Virus record (IMG/VR): IMGVR_UViG_3300017917_001537
Coordinates: 1-39,034 of that record
From: a virus
Strand: one strand, 5' to 3'
Length of the DNA stretch: 39,034 nucleotides
Part shown: in pieces, positions 9,101-15,700 of the stretch
Numbering within the stretch: position 1 is the stretch's first letter
Layout: each line of letters starts with the position of its first letter
The notes under the pieces: model-generated
Seen by the model: the letters and a program-made list of their open reading frames with translations, nothing else
What the model was told of the DNA's origin: nothing
Databases searched by the model: none
Program-made: the position numbers and the translations under genes

Positions 9101-11498
9101 AATAAAAGTTCATTTAGGTTTTCTTGGTAGGAATTTAGACCCAATTCCATATGCTCTTGAAGTCAAAGAAATAAAGCAAAGAATACTTGAAAACGCTAGA
9201 GAACAAGGTAAAGGAATTGTTAATAACACTATTTTTGGTCAAGGCAGAGACTACTATAGAGATACTGTTCACTTTGCATTAAATCATTTAGTTATGGGTC
9301 ATGGTCAAAGAGAAAGTCTAAAAGAGGGCTATGTTATAGTGGCTAATCTGATGGATGCTTTGAAAGCAAACCCTGGTGCTTTGACAAATCTTTATGCAGT
9401 TGATACATGGATGACACCCAAGCCGGGCGAGGCGCTGAAGTTCCCAGCTGGAACTTTTGATGTATTACCAGCAGGTGATGGTGCAAGCGATGCTGTTTCA
9501 AGACTTTTGTTTGACAAGGTATATCCAAAAGATAAATTAGGATACAATACAAAACCACAAGGTGCGCCTTATCCAACCATACCTGGTGGTGTACACGGCT
9601 CAGAATCTACTGAGTGGACAGCATACATTAGAAGATTGGCAAAAGCATTTAAAGTTCAATCAGGTCCGCATTTTGAATCTGCAAGTCAAAGAGCATCTGC
9701 AATTGAAAACTATTCATTATTCAATGAACTTCCAAGTTATTGGTATACTCTTTCCCCTAATGAGATTGCAAGACTCTTTTATAAGAGAAATATTTTTACT
9801 GGTGTAGAAAATAAAATCAAAAATATGAGGCAACCTGATATGTTTAAGGGTGGTCTAATTCCTAGCTTTGCAAAGGGAGGTTTTGTAAAGGGTAATGCCA
9901 ATGTTCCTAATGAGGATAATTATAATATATCTGATTTCCCAGATCCTCCGTTAGTCCCTGGAATGATTCGCCGTAGTAATCCTTATTTGGGATTCGGTGA
10001 GGACAGCAAAAAGGCGTTCTTTGAAAGTGTCCTTGAAAAGAGTTATCGTGCAGCAGAGGAAATGATTGGTTTTGGTTTGAAAGGATATCCAAAATATAAT
10101 TTCACTTCTTATGATGACGGTAGTGCTGCTATGCAAATAATTACTAATGAAAAAGATAAATATCTTACATGGTCTAACTCAATTAGTGGAAAATCTTCAA
10201 TTATGAATAATCCAAAAATAAAAAATTATTTAATTAAAGTTTTAAAAATGGCATATGACAAGGTGTACAAGGTCGCTTCGTTTACAGATAAATACTTAAT
10301 AGATAAAAATATACCAATTGAAGATATTCCACAATCTCCAAGTGGTGTCTTTGATGTAAGTCGAGTTGCAACAAATCAACTTGGAGATAACATTGATGAT
10401 AACGCAAAATTTCTTGGATATAATAATAAATTTAAAAAATTAAATATTGGATTTGTTTTTGATAAATTAATGATGGCGACATTTGGAAAAGACAAACGAA
10501 ATATGATGGGAGATATTTCCCCAACAGATTATGCTGGGTATAGAATGGGTCATGAAGTATTTTTTGATTCATTGAAGATGGCTCTTGAGAGATTTAATCT
10601 TTTAACAGGAATCCCATATAATTTGAAAGATGGTTATTCAAATATCTCTTCTAAAATTCTGAAAGCAAAAAACCAATTGCAATTAAATATTGTTCCATTT
10701 GGTAAATTTTTTGGTCGCAACAATGCAAAAATGGATGCTACTGATTTTGATAATTTAACAGCAAGAATTAGATATGACACGGATCCATTTACATTCCTTA
10801 GTAGTTCTTATATTGGTGAAGATTACATTGATAAACTGAAAAAATCAATTTCAGGTGTATTCCAGCATGAATTGGGTCATACTATTGGTTTATATCATTC
10901 GCACTACTACGGAGATCAGGCAAGTAGTGTTGATTTTATAAATGATCAAGGAGAAAGCATTATGTCATATAGTGCACCTCGAAGTCAGGGTTATCTTGCT
11001 GGAGATGTTGCTTACTTCCAAGCTTTGCGTAAGGCTGTTGGAATTAAGCCAACTAAGAAAAAGAAAATTCCTAAGAAGTTTGGTGGTGGAATAATTCCAT
11101 ATTTTGATGGCGGTCAAACATTTGGTCCAATGGGTCAAGGAATTCCAGCAATTCTTCATGGTGGAGAGTTTGTAATAAGAAAGGCTGCTGTTGACAAGTA
11201 TGGACTTGATCTTCTCAAGCAGATTAATAATGGAATTTATGCTCCAAAGGTTCCTAAGTTTAATATGCCAATGTCTAACTATACAAAGATTTCTGGAGTG
11301 AGCGGTTCTCCACAAATGTCCTCTTCAGAAACTACCCATAATTACAATTTCTATGTCGATAACTTTATTGGAGAAACCGAATGGTTCAACTCCATGATGA
11401 AGGAATATAATATGAAGGTAGTCCCTGCAAACCAAAAGCAAGCAGGTCTTGAATCTCGTGTCATTAAAACTTATAATGGTATCAACAGAGGAATGTAA
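3..11498 (+). CDS. Tape measure protein, 5'-partial, with C-terminal cargo modules
   Basis: This protein sets tail length and is normally released with the DNA at infection. The frame is open to the window's left edge: 60 codons without a stop precede the ATG at 183, so that Met is probably internal and the visible part is 3831 residues. Counting from the ATG at 183, residues 3-43 resemble a Rho-N/SAP fold. Residues 45-200 are Lys/Ala/Glu-rich with a 47-residue tandem repeat. Long coiled-coil stretches follow. Hydrophobic segments lie near 1587-1613, 1699-1727, 1782-1813 and 1820-1857, as usual for tape measures. A charged coiled coil spans about 2030-2190. The C-terminal third has LHGGEYVIR at 2460-2468, an unrecognised module, a metzincin signature at 3562-3572 and a second LHGGEFVIR at 3658-3666. 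Its stop overlaps the next start (TAATG). The tape measure call rests on length, composition, hydrophobic segments and position before the tail-tip genes; the extra modules are unusual. Confidence 0.85.
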   Translation, partial: PSGGTPPSGGSPTPKPSPAPAPAPSGGSAPASPVTVVDLNDIIAEPGDEIKKELSAFEKAMEDLKGRTKAELVELAKSLNIEKIGGLKVDSPKLLVKRLKKAIAEAMSSPVEKVKEAAEAAADEAKEVTKSIKPKAPPATGKKTKETSEAVTESVAEAQEEKDVEAVKEQAEKDKKSVASDKPEGKPSGKAKNTSKKKTEEVAEAQEKVDLEAVTEQAEEDKVAVKTGGKKPTGKKSTVKKKVEQAVEEVASDVAKTIEKTVATIADIKGVLNAQMAAALAFAEDTGSSSAALNVSNKEAKSKQKQDRKLKRTVIGSSSETSSIKYELARRLSSVQELFINAAMAQAMSVDEVIESLKTLEYSAGKNGVRTFKITKERFFELANLLGVRLPPIFNEMGELLSKTGGVLRIEEAALKDLISALTKTTRIKPDSALARAFPELINKVVLEFEAELIRALSFGEAGKDIFNLPFATRSSGQGFSSRFKAAFQPILDLARKPSKQQREEAEALAARRGFVSTEDKAEKDAQARDRQAKAFRDRQRAQKKEQETKRAEEGKIVDGMSKEVTGGVPAYAPPSKDRRQLFNIKEEVDKELKKAYATIEENFKGDAETIKQLKKIADETIAGPKIREFVRILRKQLAAISLSTSKSPAEKASEIKALVSQAKKLSKGFKLPNLATGESVFTPPTIEGKQPTGEGFKPTGLGYPERPRAGKNKEGEEYDAISKVNFETAEKLDEAVENAKKQLIEAQDALRQIEGLKTDLSSAKKTSTNPFKQSAFKRLQEGLKKFGIESKVTFEKVDEAEAELLIAIEERIKQAKLDLEQAQANLQQAYKKPFGGGGSGTTSFGLPSMEMLDPFGMPIGGQGRGSRRAPRIGPMSVAFVDKGDITGSLTTVYEAIRQKLNIPVEIMDQVLNQLRTGYTDAEGNVRKAQNKINEVGDQMSTQISAGLDELVKQLQETIGTSTDSIEIVRTAIINARNKFYALERKAAKEEADAGNQQFGFNIDRSQRLNLAAEVANRIRETKTASDNFLEYQIDTLRYIARQFGFTGSGTKEQMRNFIIARLNELEFAIEGATAETVNAAIEASKDATAKVKKKNEKAEKAAKKAEEAEQEADATTEKPKKAPRKKKELPAISPSQIKALINAQMAESLKTLPVAPVEPTKVEPVTPIKPKSVRLPRGVKKAQIDQLMLTVKPAFDATVEDFSAKTKEELLSSLGIFKAIQRETAILNYILEKYGIDINELIKKTVDEIRGRSAKIKSSAMGISIPDSKIIPANILGSDAFKQLLNAGVPLQDLEEQFQYMNKIIKLSVNDLTYESEDALKEILNTFLFISNDVDLVGKLFKEMGISVDMAIDDLRAALNMIAEERAFAGGTVRPAGGGSFPPVTSPTTPPTTLRTPPASATATTTATTAATKSTFNFIGALSKLGSALGVVSLAPFKASIAITGFAFKITGITKLFNFAFPKVTKADALNAQGDLKNTIIGYFSFLGDMIKTGFKSLANRQTYVKALTGLASISGAMFKVYDAAIAASMRLIPFGTTLYKIVSGPIKLFGGAIAEAAKESRSAKTGISGFFKEFRKSLGTSLSGIAGDIKSKLGTALKGVGGSLSGFGSSIKGGLVSNIGMSAGMLGTSPLGMFGGNMLQSLITSLSSIPVIGTPVVLTLTLITGAIAALVKTQDTWGAKSEQTSKNFKEAFNNIKAAAGALLKPIEDMFGVFIGGNEESGSATERARGRFEKFSESVVSISKKIRVFVETTLVPAFRILLASIVVLIRKAIPVLSSFFGLLKALYDKYVNTAEKQMEKVGKAFENGFTPGSSAQMRFVEENIKNVKSVGEAWSDFVSKFGTLLAAFGILVNGFIGNLVIEIVKVITRLLIDAHEQIFIGINNLIVLVLKGIVALVVEVVKILVLTVTRGISALLTPLTWLPRIGGKIKNALNSMNDGVGSFFDGMRDGAVNVVDGLLTPSFDRVNAAIGSWSDASDNAFDKLKENNRKTFTKQALDMIKGVLPEGAGSGLFKSFTNLMKQAFQDPAAAKAAGQAIQNSIKEGLKNLKESYFESVIGNLANAIGNIGDDLSKILSEQRDEALKAYDDQIAGIEALAEAEERLTATEEYESNRRQRIKDRELQRNNYQKERALAIYEGRVDDARTLDLEELKNVDDYNKEIADMDRSRQRDLQGQNRQDAISIIQRNRDEAAKLFDEAIQEFEDYVEEVTKNGTISETQLTEQFKRIAAEAEKKSGAINTAFQTSFSKLPELIRTGLDPTTSSSGFFSTELGKLVETAKVRFGLSTGTGANAGSILGVTSEMLTSASTGIPSVISNAFGSGGAIQNAYGTALSNLSTYIANKNDSGDEKSLTGIFKKAIADANAAMEQEILKSQRGIGSAFESVVNTINEKVKKLSLAEAVKKGMEEAIATAKKGAGDIGDAIGGGGGSSANKPRIVVSYWKREKDSLAFRRSKGRAPNETDWIGISETSVDRYVGSTTHDVTSTPVGTRPAFFKGGRMFYGNGGPTKGPVQQGIPATLHGGEYVIRNSAVKKYGWGMMQQINQGSYKPKEYKNGGMVKGKKAITGSIRSIESKYSSSNIKDIIEKAENELISKDRIINYSKENEKKFKDYISKGYVNPNNVYESPFGNDGPFPNVPYAGFRWMPQDSLSKKDKTNWSLRQFNGLEPMWKGGKGAGKDWNVWNAKAQNAKNQNSLMGDVKSTLFGLTAIVTDIKHSGRRAFGGEDIKQIFNENAPTAARVGSGINFASNVLPFVQAGYKAGAGVITKNIGNLGAGTIGQGLEAKAPWLNAIGMEYDPITKTWGMAGSAIKPNVASAVTTPKNKAAVELFRKPIVPQRVSYDKSRMVTDWRDEVSQKIAEIYDINGERVAFGADDSFKRKFPFVKVLNRNPFEISGLPFNSPKGIQLANDYMHALFANKAQQGYATQVDALLYAMMRGDMKAALEFNRLAGVGRRTKPKEESAAQFMSYLKEKFPYVISGMSEQGIDKFNPKNLFLVHETIHKPKIDKDGNLLLGPTSNFQTYFPEIDNIDDLIKVHLGFLGRNLDPIPYALEVKEIKQRILENAREQGKGIVNNTIFGQGRDYYRDTVHFALNHLVMGHGQRESLKEGYVIVANLMDALKANPGALTNLYAVDTWMTPKPGEALKFPAGTFDVLPAGDGASDAVSRLLFDKVYPKDKLGYNTKPQGAPYPTIPGGVHGSESTEWTAYIRRLAKAFKVQSGPHFESASQRASAIENYSLFNELPSYWYTLSPNEIARLFYKRNIFTGVENKIKNMRQPDMFKGGLIPSFAKGGFVKGNANVPNEDNYNISDFPDPPLVPGMIRRSNPYLGFGEDSKKAFFESVLEKSYRAAEEMIGFGLKGYPKYNFTSYDDGSAAMQIITNEKDKYLTWSNSISGKSSIMNNPKIKNYLIKVLKMAYDKVYKVASFTDKYLIDKNIPIEDIPQSPSGVFDVSRVATNQLGDNIDDNAKFLGYNNKFKKLNIGFVFDKLMMATFGKDKRNMMGDISPTDYAGYRMGHEVFFDSLKMALERFNLLTGIPYNLKDGYSNISSKILKAKNQLQLNIVPFGKFFGRNNAKMDATDFDNLTARIRYDTDPFTFLSSSYIGEDYIDKLKKSISGVFQHELGHTIGLYHSHYYGDQASSVDFINDQGESIMSYSAPRSQGYLAGDVAYFQALRKAVGIKPTKKKKIPKKFGGGIIPYFDGGQTFGPMGQGIPAILHGGEFVIRKAAVDKYGLDLLKQINNGIYAPKVPKFNMPMSNYTKISGVSGSPQMSSSETTHNYNFYVDNFIGETEWFNSMMKEYNMKVVPANQKQAGLESRVIKTYNGINRGM
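465..746 (+). repeat. Tandem 47-residue repeat in the tape measure gene
   Basis: Two consecutive units of 141 bases begin at 465 and 606. Both start with VAEAQE, continue with [VL]EAV.EQAE.DK, and end in a Lys/Gly/Thr-rich tail. The units differ at many positions, so the duplication is not recent. The encoded region is highly charged and probably an extended helix or linker. Confidence 0.75.
7491..7677 (+). repeat. Glycine-rich tape-measure element, copy 1 (LHGGEYVIR)
   Basis: This segment encodes GGRMFYGNGG, then a QGIPA.LHGGEYVIR core, then AVKKYG and MMQQIN. It matches the copy near the C-terminus at about 11085-11240, which has QGIPA.LHGGEFVIR, AVDKYG and LLKQIN. Elements of the LHxGEYV type are common near the C-terminus of tape measure proteins. 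Two diverged copies in one protein mark the borders of an inserted region. Confidence 0.8.
7690..9840 (+). other. Unrecognised module of the tape measure protein (cargo 1)
   Basis: This segment of about 700 residues lies between the first glycine-rich LHGGE element and a short Gly-rich linker (GGLIPSFAKGGFVKG) at about 9849. It does not look like coiled-coil tape measure sequence; it is rich in aromatic, Pro and His residues like a globular domain. Two conspicuous motifs are LVHETIHKP near residue 2936 and RDTVHFALNHLVMGHG at 3026-3041 (numbered from the ATG at 183). I do not recognise the family. The paired His motifs could mark a catalytic or metal site, but that is inference. Confidence 0.45.
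9900..11075 (+). other. Metzincin-like zinc protease module of the tape measure protein (cargo 2)
   Basis: Residues 3562-3572 (10866-10898), numbered from the ATG at 183, read HELGHTIGLYH. This is a full HExxHxxGxxH zinc-binding and catalytic signature. Twenty-two residues later is SIMSY with Met3594 (10962-10964), the form of a metzincin Met-turn, followed by a polar helix (LAGDVAYFQALRKAVG) as in matrixin/serralysin-type enzymes. The preceding roughly 330 residues would hold the N-terminal subdomain but are not recognisable by eye. The fold is inferred from the motif pair. The module is flanked by glycine-rich linkers. Confidence 0.7.
11085..11240 (+). repeat. Glycine-rich tape-measure element, copy 2 (LHGGEFVIR)
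   Basis: The segment encodes GGGIIPYFDGG, QGIPAILHGGEFVIR, AVDKYG and LLKQINNG. It closely parallels copy 1 at about 7491-7677. It lies about 110 codons before the stop, the normal place for this element in tape measure proteins. Copy 1 is therefore the displaced or duplicated one. Confidence 0.8.
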
Positions 11499-11896
11499 TG
11501 TCAGTTATTAGTTTTTTATCATTAAATAATCAGGAAATTACCGAGCAAGGTCGAAAAATATCAGACACTGTAACAATCAATGCCGGTCAGGTTGAGCTTG
11601 ATAACGGAGCATCAAGGCGTTATCTAAAAACAAATAAAAGAACCTTCACATTCCAATGGGATTGGCTTCCATCCCTAGAATCACATACAATTGATAACCG
11701 TAAAGGTAGAGATTATATTAAAGATTTAGCATTAACAGTTAGAAATAAAATTTTAATGAAAATTAAAATGGATCACAATGAAGAAGCCGAGTTGATTTAT
11801 GTTTATATAAATGATTATAGTGAAGATCTTGTAAGAAGAGATCCTTCAACCGGGTGTGATTATTTCACAGTTTCTCTTACAGTTGAGGAAGCATAA
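11498..11896 (+). CDS. Tail protein, distal-tail-like (paralogue of next gene)
   Basis: A 132-residue protein with ATG overlapping the tape measure stop (TAATG) and an AGAGGA Shine-Dalgarno site upstream. It is predicted to be mostly beta-strand. Its central FQWDWLPS..., TIDNRKGRDYIKD and NDYSEDLVRRD match the C-terminal half of the next protein, where the equivalents are LSWEWLPS, TIDKRQARNFIKE and TNYSEDLIRRD. The pair looks like an old gene duplication. Its place straight after the tape measure is where distal tail (Dit) proteins sit, so a tail-tip ring or adaptor role is likely. The exact family was not recognised. Confidence 0.65.
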   Translation: MSVISFLSLNNQEITEQGRKISDTVTINAGQVELDNGASRRYLKTNKRTFTFQWDWLPSLESHTIDNRKGRDYIKDLALTVRNKILMKIKMDHNEEAELIYVYINDYSEDLVRRDPSTGCDYFTVSLTVEEA

Positions 11897-12720
11897 TGGC
11901 AAATGATCCAACTTATAACATAAGTCCTTTATTAAGAAGCGCTCTTTTTAACGGTGGTGCTGTTATATATCTTGGTGCTGCTAATTTAACGATTGAATCA
12001 GACATGTCTGTTTCTTCTTACGACTTATACAAACTAGGCGCTGCTGATTTAACAATTGAATCTGATGTTTCTGCATCTGGTTTTGGAATACTTTTTGAAA
12101 GCGTTTTGCTGGATGGTGAGGCAGACTTAACGGCATCTGGGTTTGCCATAAGAACAGCCTCAGCCATTCTAGATGGCCTTCTAGATGTGTCCATAGCCTC
12201 TCCAGTGCTTATTGATATCGTAGGGGCTATATCTTTCTCGATTTCTAGTAATTTTATAATTCCAGATCTTATTAGGTTTACCCCAACTGCACAGAATCCC
12301 GGCTCTTATATTCCTTTGGTTCTTCTTGATGGCATTCCTTTGACAGATCAAAATCGTAAATTTAATAATTCAAATAAACCAGTTTTTGTAGAGAAGTCAA
12401 ATTGGAACAGTTCAAAATCTAGATATTATAAAAGATCAACAAGTGGTAAACAATCTTTTAAGTTATCTTGGGAATGGCTACCTTCAGAAAAGGAAAATAC
12501 GATTGATAAAAGGCAGGCTAGAAACTTTATAAAAGAAAAGTCAATGGATCCGGATTATCACACTTTGACTGTTATTAAATATGGGGCAAATCCAGAAGAT
12601 GTTTTTGAAGAAACAGAGTATAATGTTTTTATTACTAATTATTCTGAAGATTTGATTCGTAGAGATTTGATTTCTGGCACATATTTTTGGAGATGTGATG
12701 TGGAACTTGAGGAGATTTAA
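11896..12720 (+). CDS. Tail protein with repeat N-terminus and distal-tail-like C-terminus
   Basis: A 274-residue protein starting at an ATG that overlaps the previous stop (TAATG), with GAGGA upstream. Residues 1-130 are hydrophobic and Ser/Ala-rich with diverged repeats of about 21 residues; LGAANLTIESDMS and LGAADLTIESDVS are the first two. Residues about 135-274 are homologous to the whole preceding protein (WEWLPS, TIDKRQARNFIKE, NYSEDLIRRD). The layout suggests a duplicated adaptor domain that gained a repeat-built extension, perhaps for contact with the tape measure or the tail-tip protein. The role comes from context. Confidence 0.6.
   Translation: MANDPTYNISPLLRSALFNGGAVIYLGAANLTIESDMSVSSYDLYKLGAADLTIESDVSASGFGILFESVLLDGEADLTASGFAIRTASAILDGLLDVSIASPVLIDIVGAISFSISSNFIIPDLIRFTPTAQNPGSYIPLVLLDGIPLTDQNRKFNNSNKPVFVEKSNWNSSKSRYYKRSTSGKQSFKLSWEWLPSEKENTIDKRQARNFIKEKSMDPDYHTLTVIKYGANPEDVFEETEYNVFITNYSEDLIRRDLISGTYFWRCDVELEEI
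11971..12130 (+). repeat. Diverged repeats of about 63 bases in a tail gene
   Basis: The units beginning near 11971 and 12034 encode LGAANLTIESDMSVSS and LGAADLTIESDVSASG, 63 bases apart. A shorter third unit near 12115 encodes GEADLTASGF. The translation is conserved better than the DNA, which suggests selection on a repeated beta-strand or hairpin pattern. Confidence 0.6.
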
Positions 12721-15700
12721 TGATTAATAAAGATATTTATGGTAAACCTCTGTCAAACACTTTTTTATCAGCTATAGATGCCTATGCTCAAAAAGTAAAG
12801 CCAAAAATTTTAGTAACTTTTTTAGACAGTAGACATGTTGATAATCTAACTGTTACAACAAACGATCCATATCCTTCAAACTCAAGAGGCACCTATGCCC
12901 AGCAAATGAGTGGCAACTCTCTCTTAGGTGGTTATTTCTTTAAACCAGAACAAAGTATGAACGGAACTGTTAGACAAGCCTACACATGGGCTGTTATTGG
13001 CGATAAAGACAACATGAATAAAGTTATTCGTGCTGATGGAACTTGGCACTGTATGCCTAGCGACCTTGAAGATAATTATGAATTTGGCTGGAGATCATAT
13101 ACCGCATCAACGGCAAATGCTCATGCAAACGGAGGGTATGAGTTCACAACCCCAATAACTCTTGATTATAATTTTACGGAAAGAAAAGTAAATAAAATTA
13201 GAGTTACAACATCAGAATTTTCAGGAAAGATAAGTGCATATAAAATTGAAGTGTATAATAATACACTATCTGCTTTTTACAATACATATTCATCAATTTC
13301 TGTTGATGAATATTACAACGAGCACATATTGCCATCAAATATTTCTAATGATGTAAGCAGAATTCTATTAACAATTTATAGTACACAAAATCCTAATGAT
13401 TACGCAAGAGTTCATGAAGTTGAACCTATATATGAAGTCGATATTACTGATTATGCAATTTCTCATAGCGTTAATAGACAAGGTGAGTTATGGGAAAATT
13501 CAATTCCTATTGCTGGAACCGGGTCATCAAGTGCTACAATAACTCTTGATAATACAACAAGAGCTTTTAATCCATTTGATAATTCTTCTTTATATGGAAA
13601 ATATATGAAGAAGGATTTAAAAATAAAAATTTATAATGGTTGGAGAATTGTTAAAACAGATGATGTGATTGTAAATACACAACTTATGAGCAATATCACA
13701 TCTGTATCAAATACAATCACTGTATCTGATGCTTCTAAATTTCTTAATGGTAATGCAACTAATACATTTACTCTAATAATTGAGCCTAATACTCCTAATG
13801 AAGAGATAATTCTTTGCTCAACAAGAACAGATGTGGTTGTTGATATTTTAGAAAGAGGTTATGCGAATACGATTGCAAGATCACACAGTTCGGGTGCTAC
13901 AGTTTCTTTTGACCCATACGAATATGTGAATGCTGGAGAATTTTATGTCGATGAGTGGACAGGTGGTACTTCTATGGAGGTTTCTGTCAAATGTTTAGAT
14001 AAAAGTAAATTCTTGACAGAGAAACAAATTACAAAAGGCTTTTATGTTCAAAATTCAACAGTTGGTGATGCTATTGAAAAAATGTTGATGAGCATAAATA
14101 TTTCTAAAAATGAATATATTCAAATAAAACCTTATACAAATTTTGCAAAAGAAAATGCTATATTACTTTATTCCTTTGATACTCCAATTCAAAGGGATGA
14201 AACCTCTATTTTATTAAATCAAGGATTAAGATATCGAATTTGGAAAATTGCAGTAGGAAAAGAGAATGAGGTTAAAGATATTAAAGCAGATGCTCTTGAT
14301 GTGATTCTTTCTAAATATGACAAGGCTATGGGGGCAAAAGCATACATACCACCAACATATGTTGGTTATGATATTGATGTATCCGATCCTCTAAACCCCA
14401 AAGCTGTCAATCTATCTAATTACTCTTTTGTAGAGGGTTCTAATACTCATAGTGAATATTACAATGGTGTTATTGATGGATATTTCATACCTCCGGCTAC
14501 CTCTGGGTATAACTTAAATATAACAACAATTAATTCCGGTGTTAGAGCGTTTATTGATGATACCCTAGTTCTTGACACTTGGACAAGATTAAAAACAAAT
14601 ACAGACACAATAAGTCTTTCATCTTATGATTATCTTGGAGATAATATTGACCTTGATGCTGGCGTTCCATATAAGATAAGAATTGAATTCTATCATGCTG
14701 AAGGTCCAAAAGATTCTGGGAAAGCGATGACCCTCAGATTGGGAATGGAACAATCTTCAGGGGCAGCTTCAAATTATGCTGCTTCTCCTGCAAGTCAATT
14801 TACAACAGTTGTTGCTAAAGATTATGTTGGATCAAGAAATTCTACTTTTGCAACTGTAACAAGTTCAAGCCCATATGCAATTAATAAAAATTTAAAAAAT
14901 AGAAATCATTATCAAAATGATGCTGTTTATGTTAATGGACCAACATTAAATCAAGTAACAGGTTTAGTTTCCGAACCCAACAATAAATCTGTATTAGTAG
15001 GTCAAGTTACAAGAAATGCAATTAATTATAATACATATATAAGAATTCCATACAGCGAATCTTTAAATTTAGCAAACAATCAATCTTCAAATTTTACTGA
15101 TGAATGGACAATTGAGTTGTATGTTAAATTACCTTACACTTTTTCTAATAGTGGAGAATATGTCAGCAACTGGAATAATTCATCGTCAACAAGCGGATTT
15201 GAATTCTTCAACACTTCTTCTTCAAATGGTTTTCGTGTTGTAAAAAATAATGGAGATGTTAAAACTGTATCGTCAAACACAGCATTATCGACAACTCAAT
15301 ATTCTCATATTGTTGCAAAGCATACTGATGGGGCAATTCATTATTATGTTAATGGCGTTAAGTTAGGGCAGACAGACGGCGTTGGTACGCAGGCTAGTTG
15401 GGTAAATGATATAACAATTGGTGGCCGAGGAGCATCGTTTTCTGCTGGAGCCGAGGTCGCACCATCAACGGTTAGAGATTTCTATATTGATGAATTTGCC
15501 ATGTATAACAGGGCTTTAACAGATGATGAGGTTTTGAATAGATATATATCAACGCAGATTAGAGAATTAACCAATTTCCCTCATCTTTATGGTAATGAAC
15601 AGAGTGCAAAAGCTGTTGTTGATGCCATTACATTAGCAGATTTTGGTAGATTTTATGTTGATGAAGAAAATAAGTTTAAATATATACATTTTTATAGATA

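Noticed and set aside
183-11498. ATG 183 as the true start of the tape measure gene
   Set aside because: The frame stays open for 60 codons to the left edge and encodes a repeat-bearing linker in the same frame, so the start is more likely upstream of the window.
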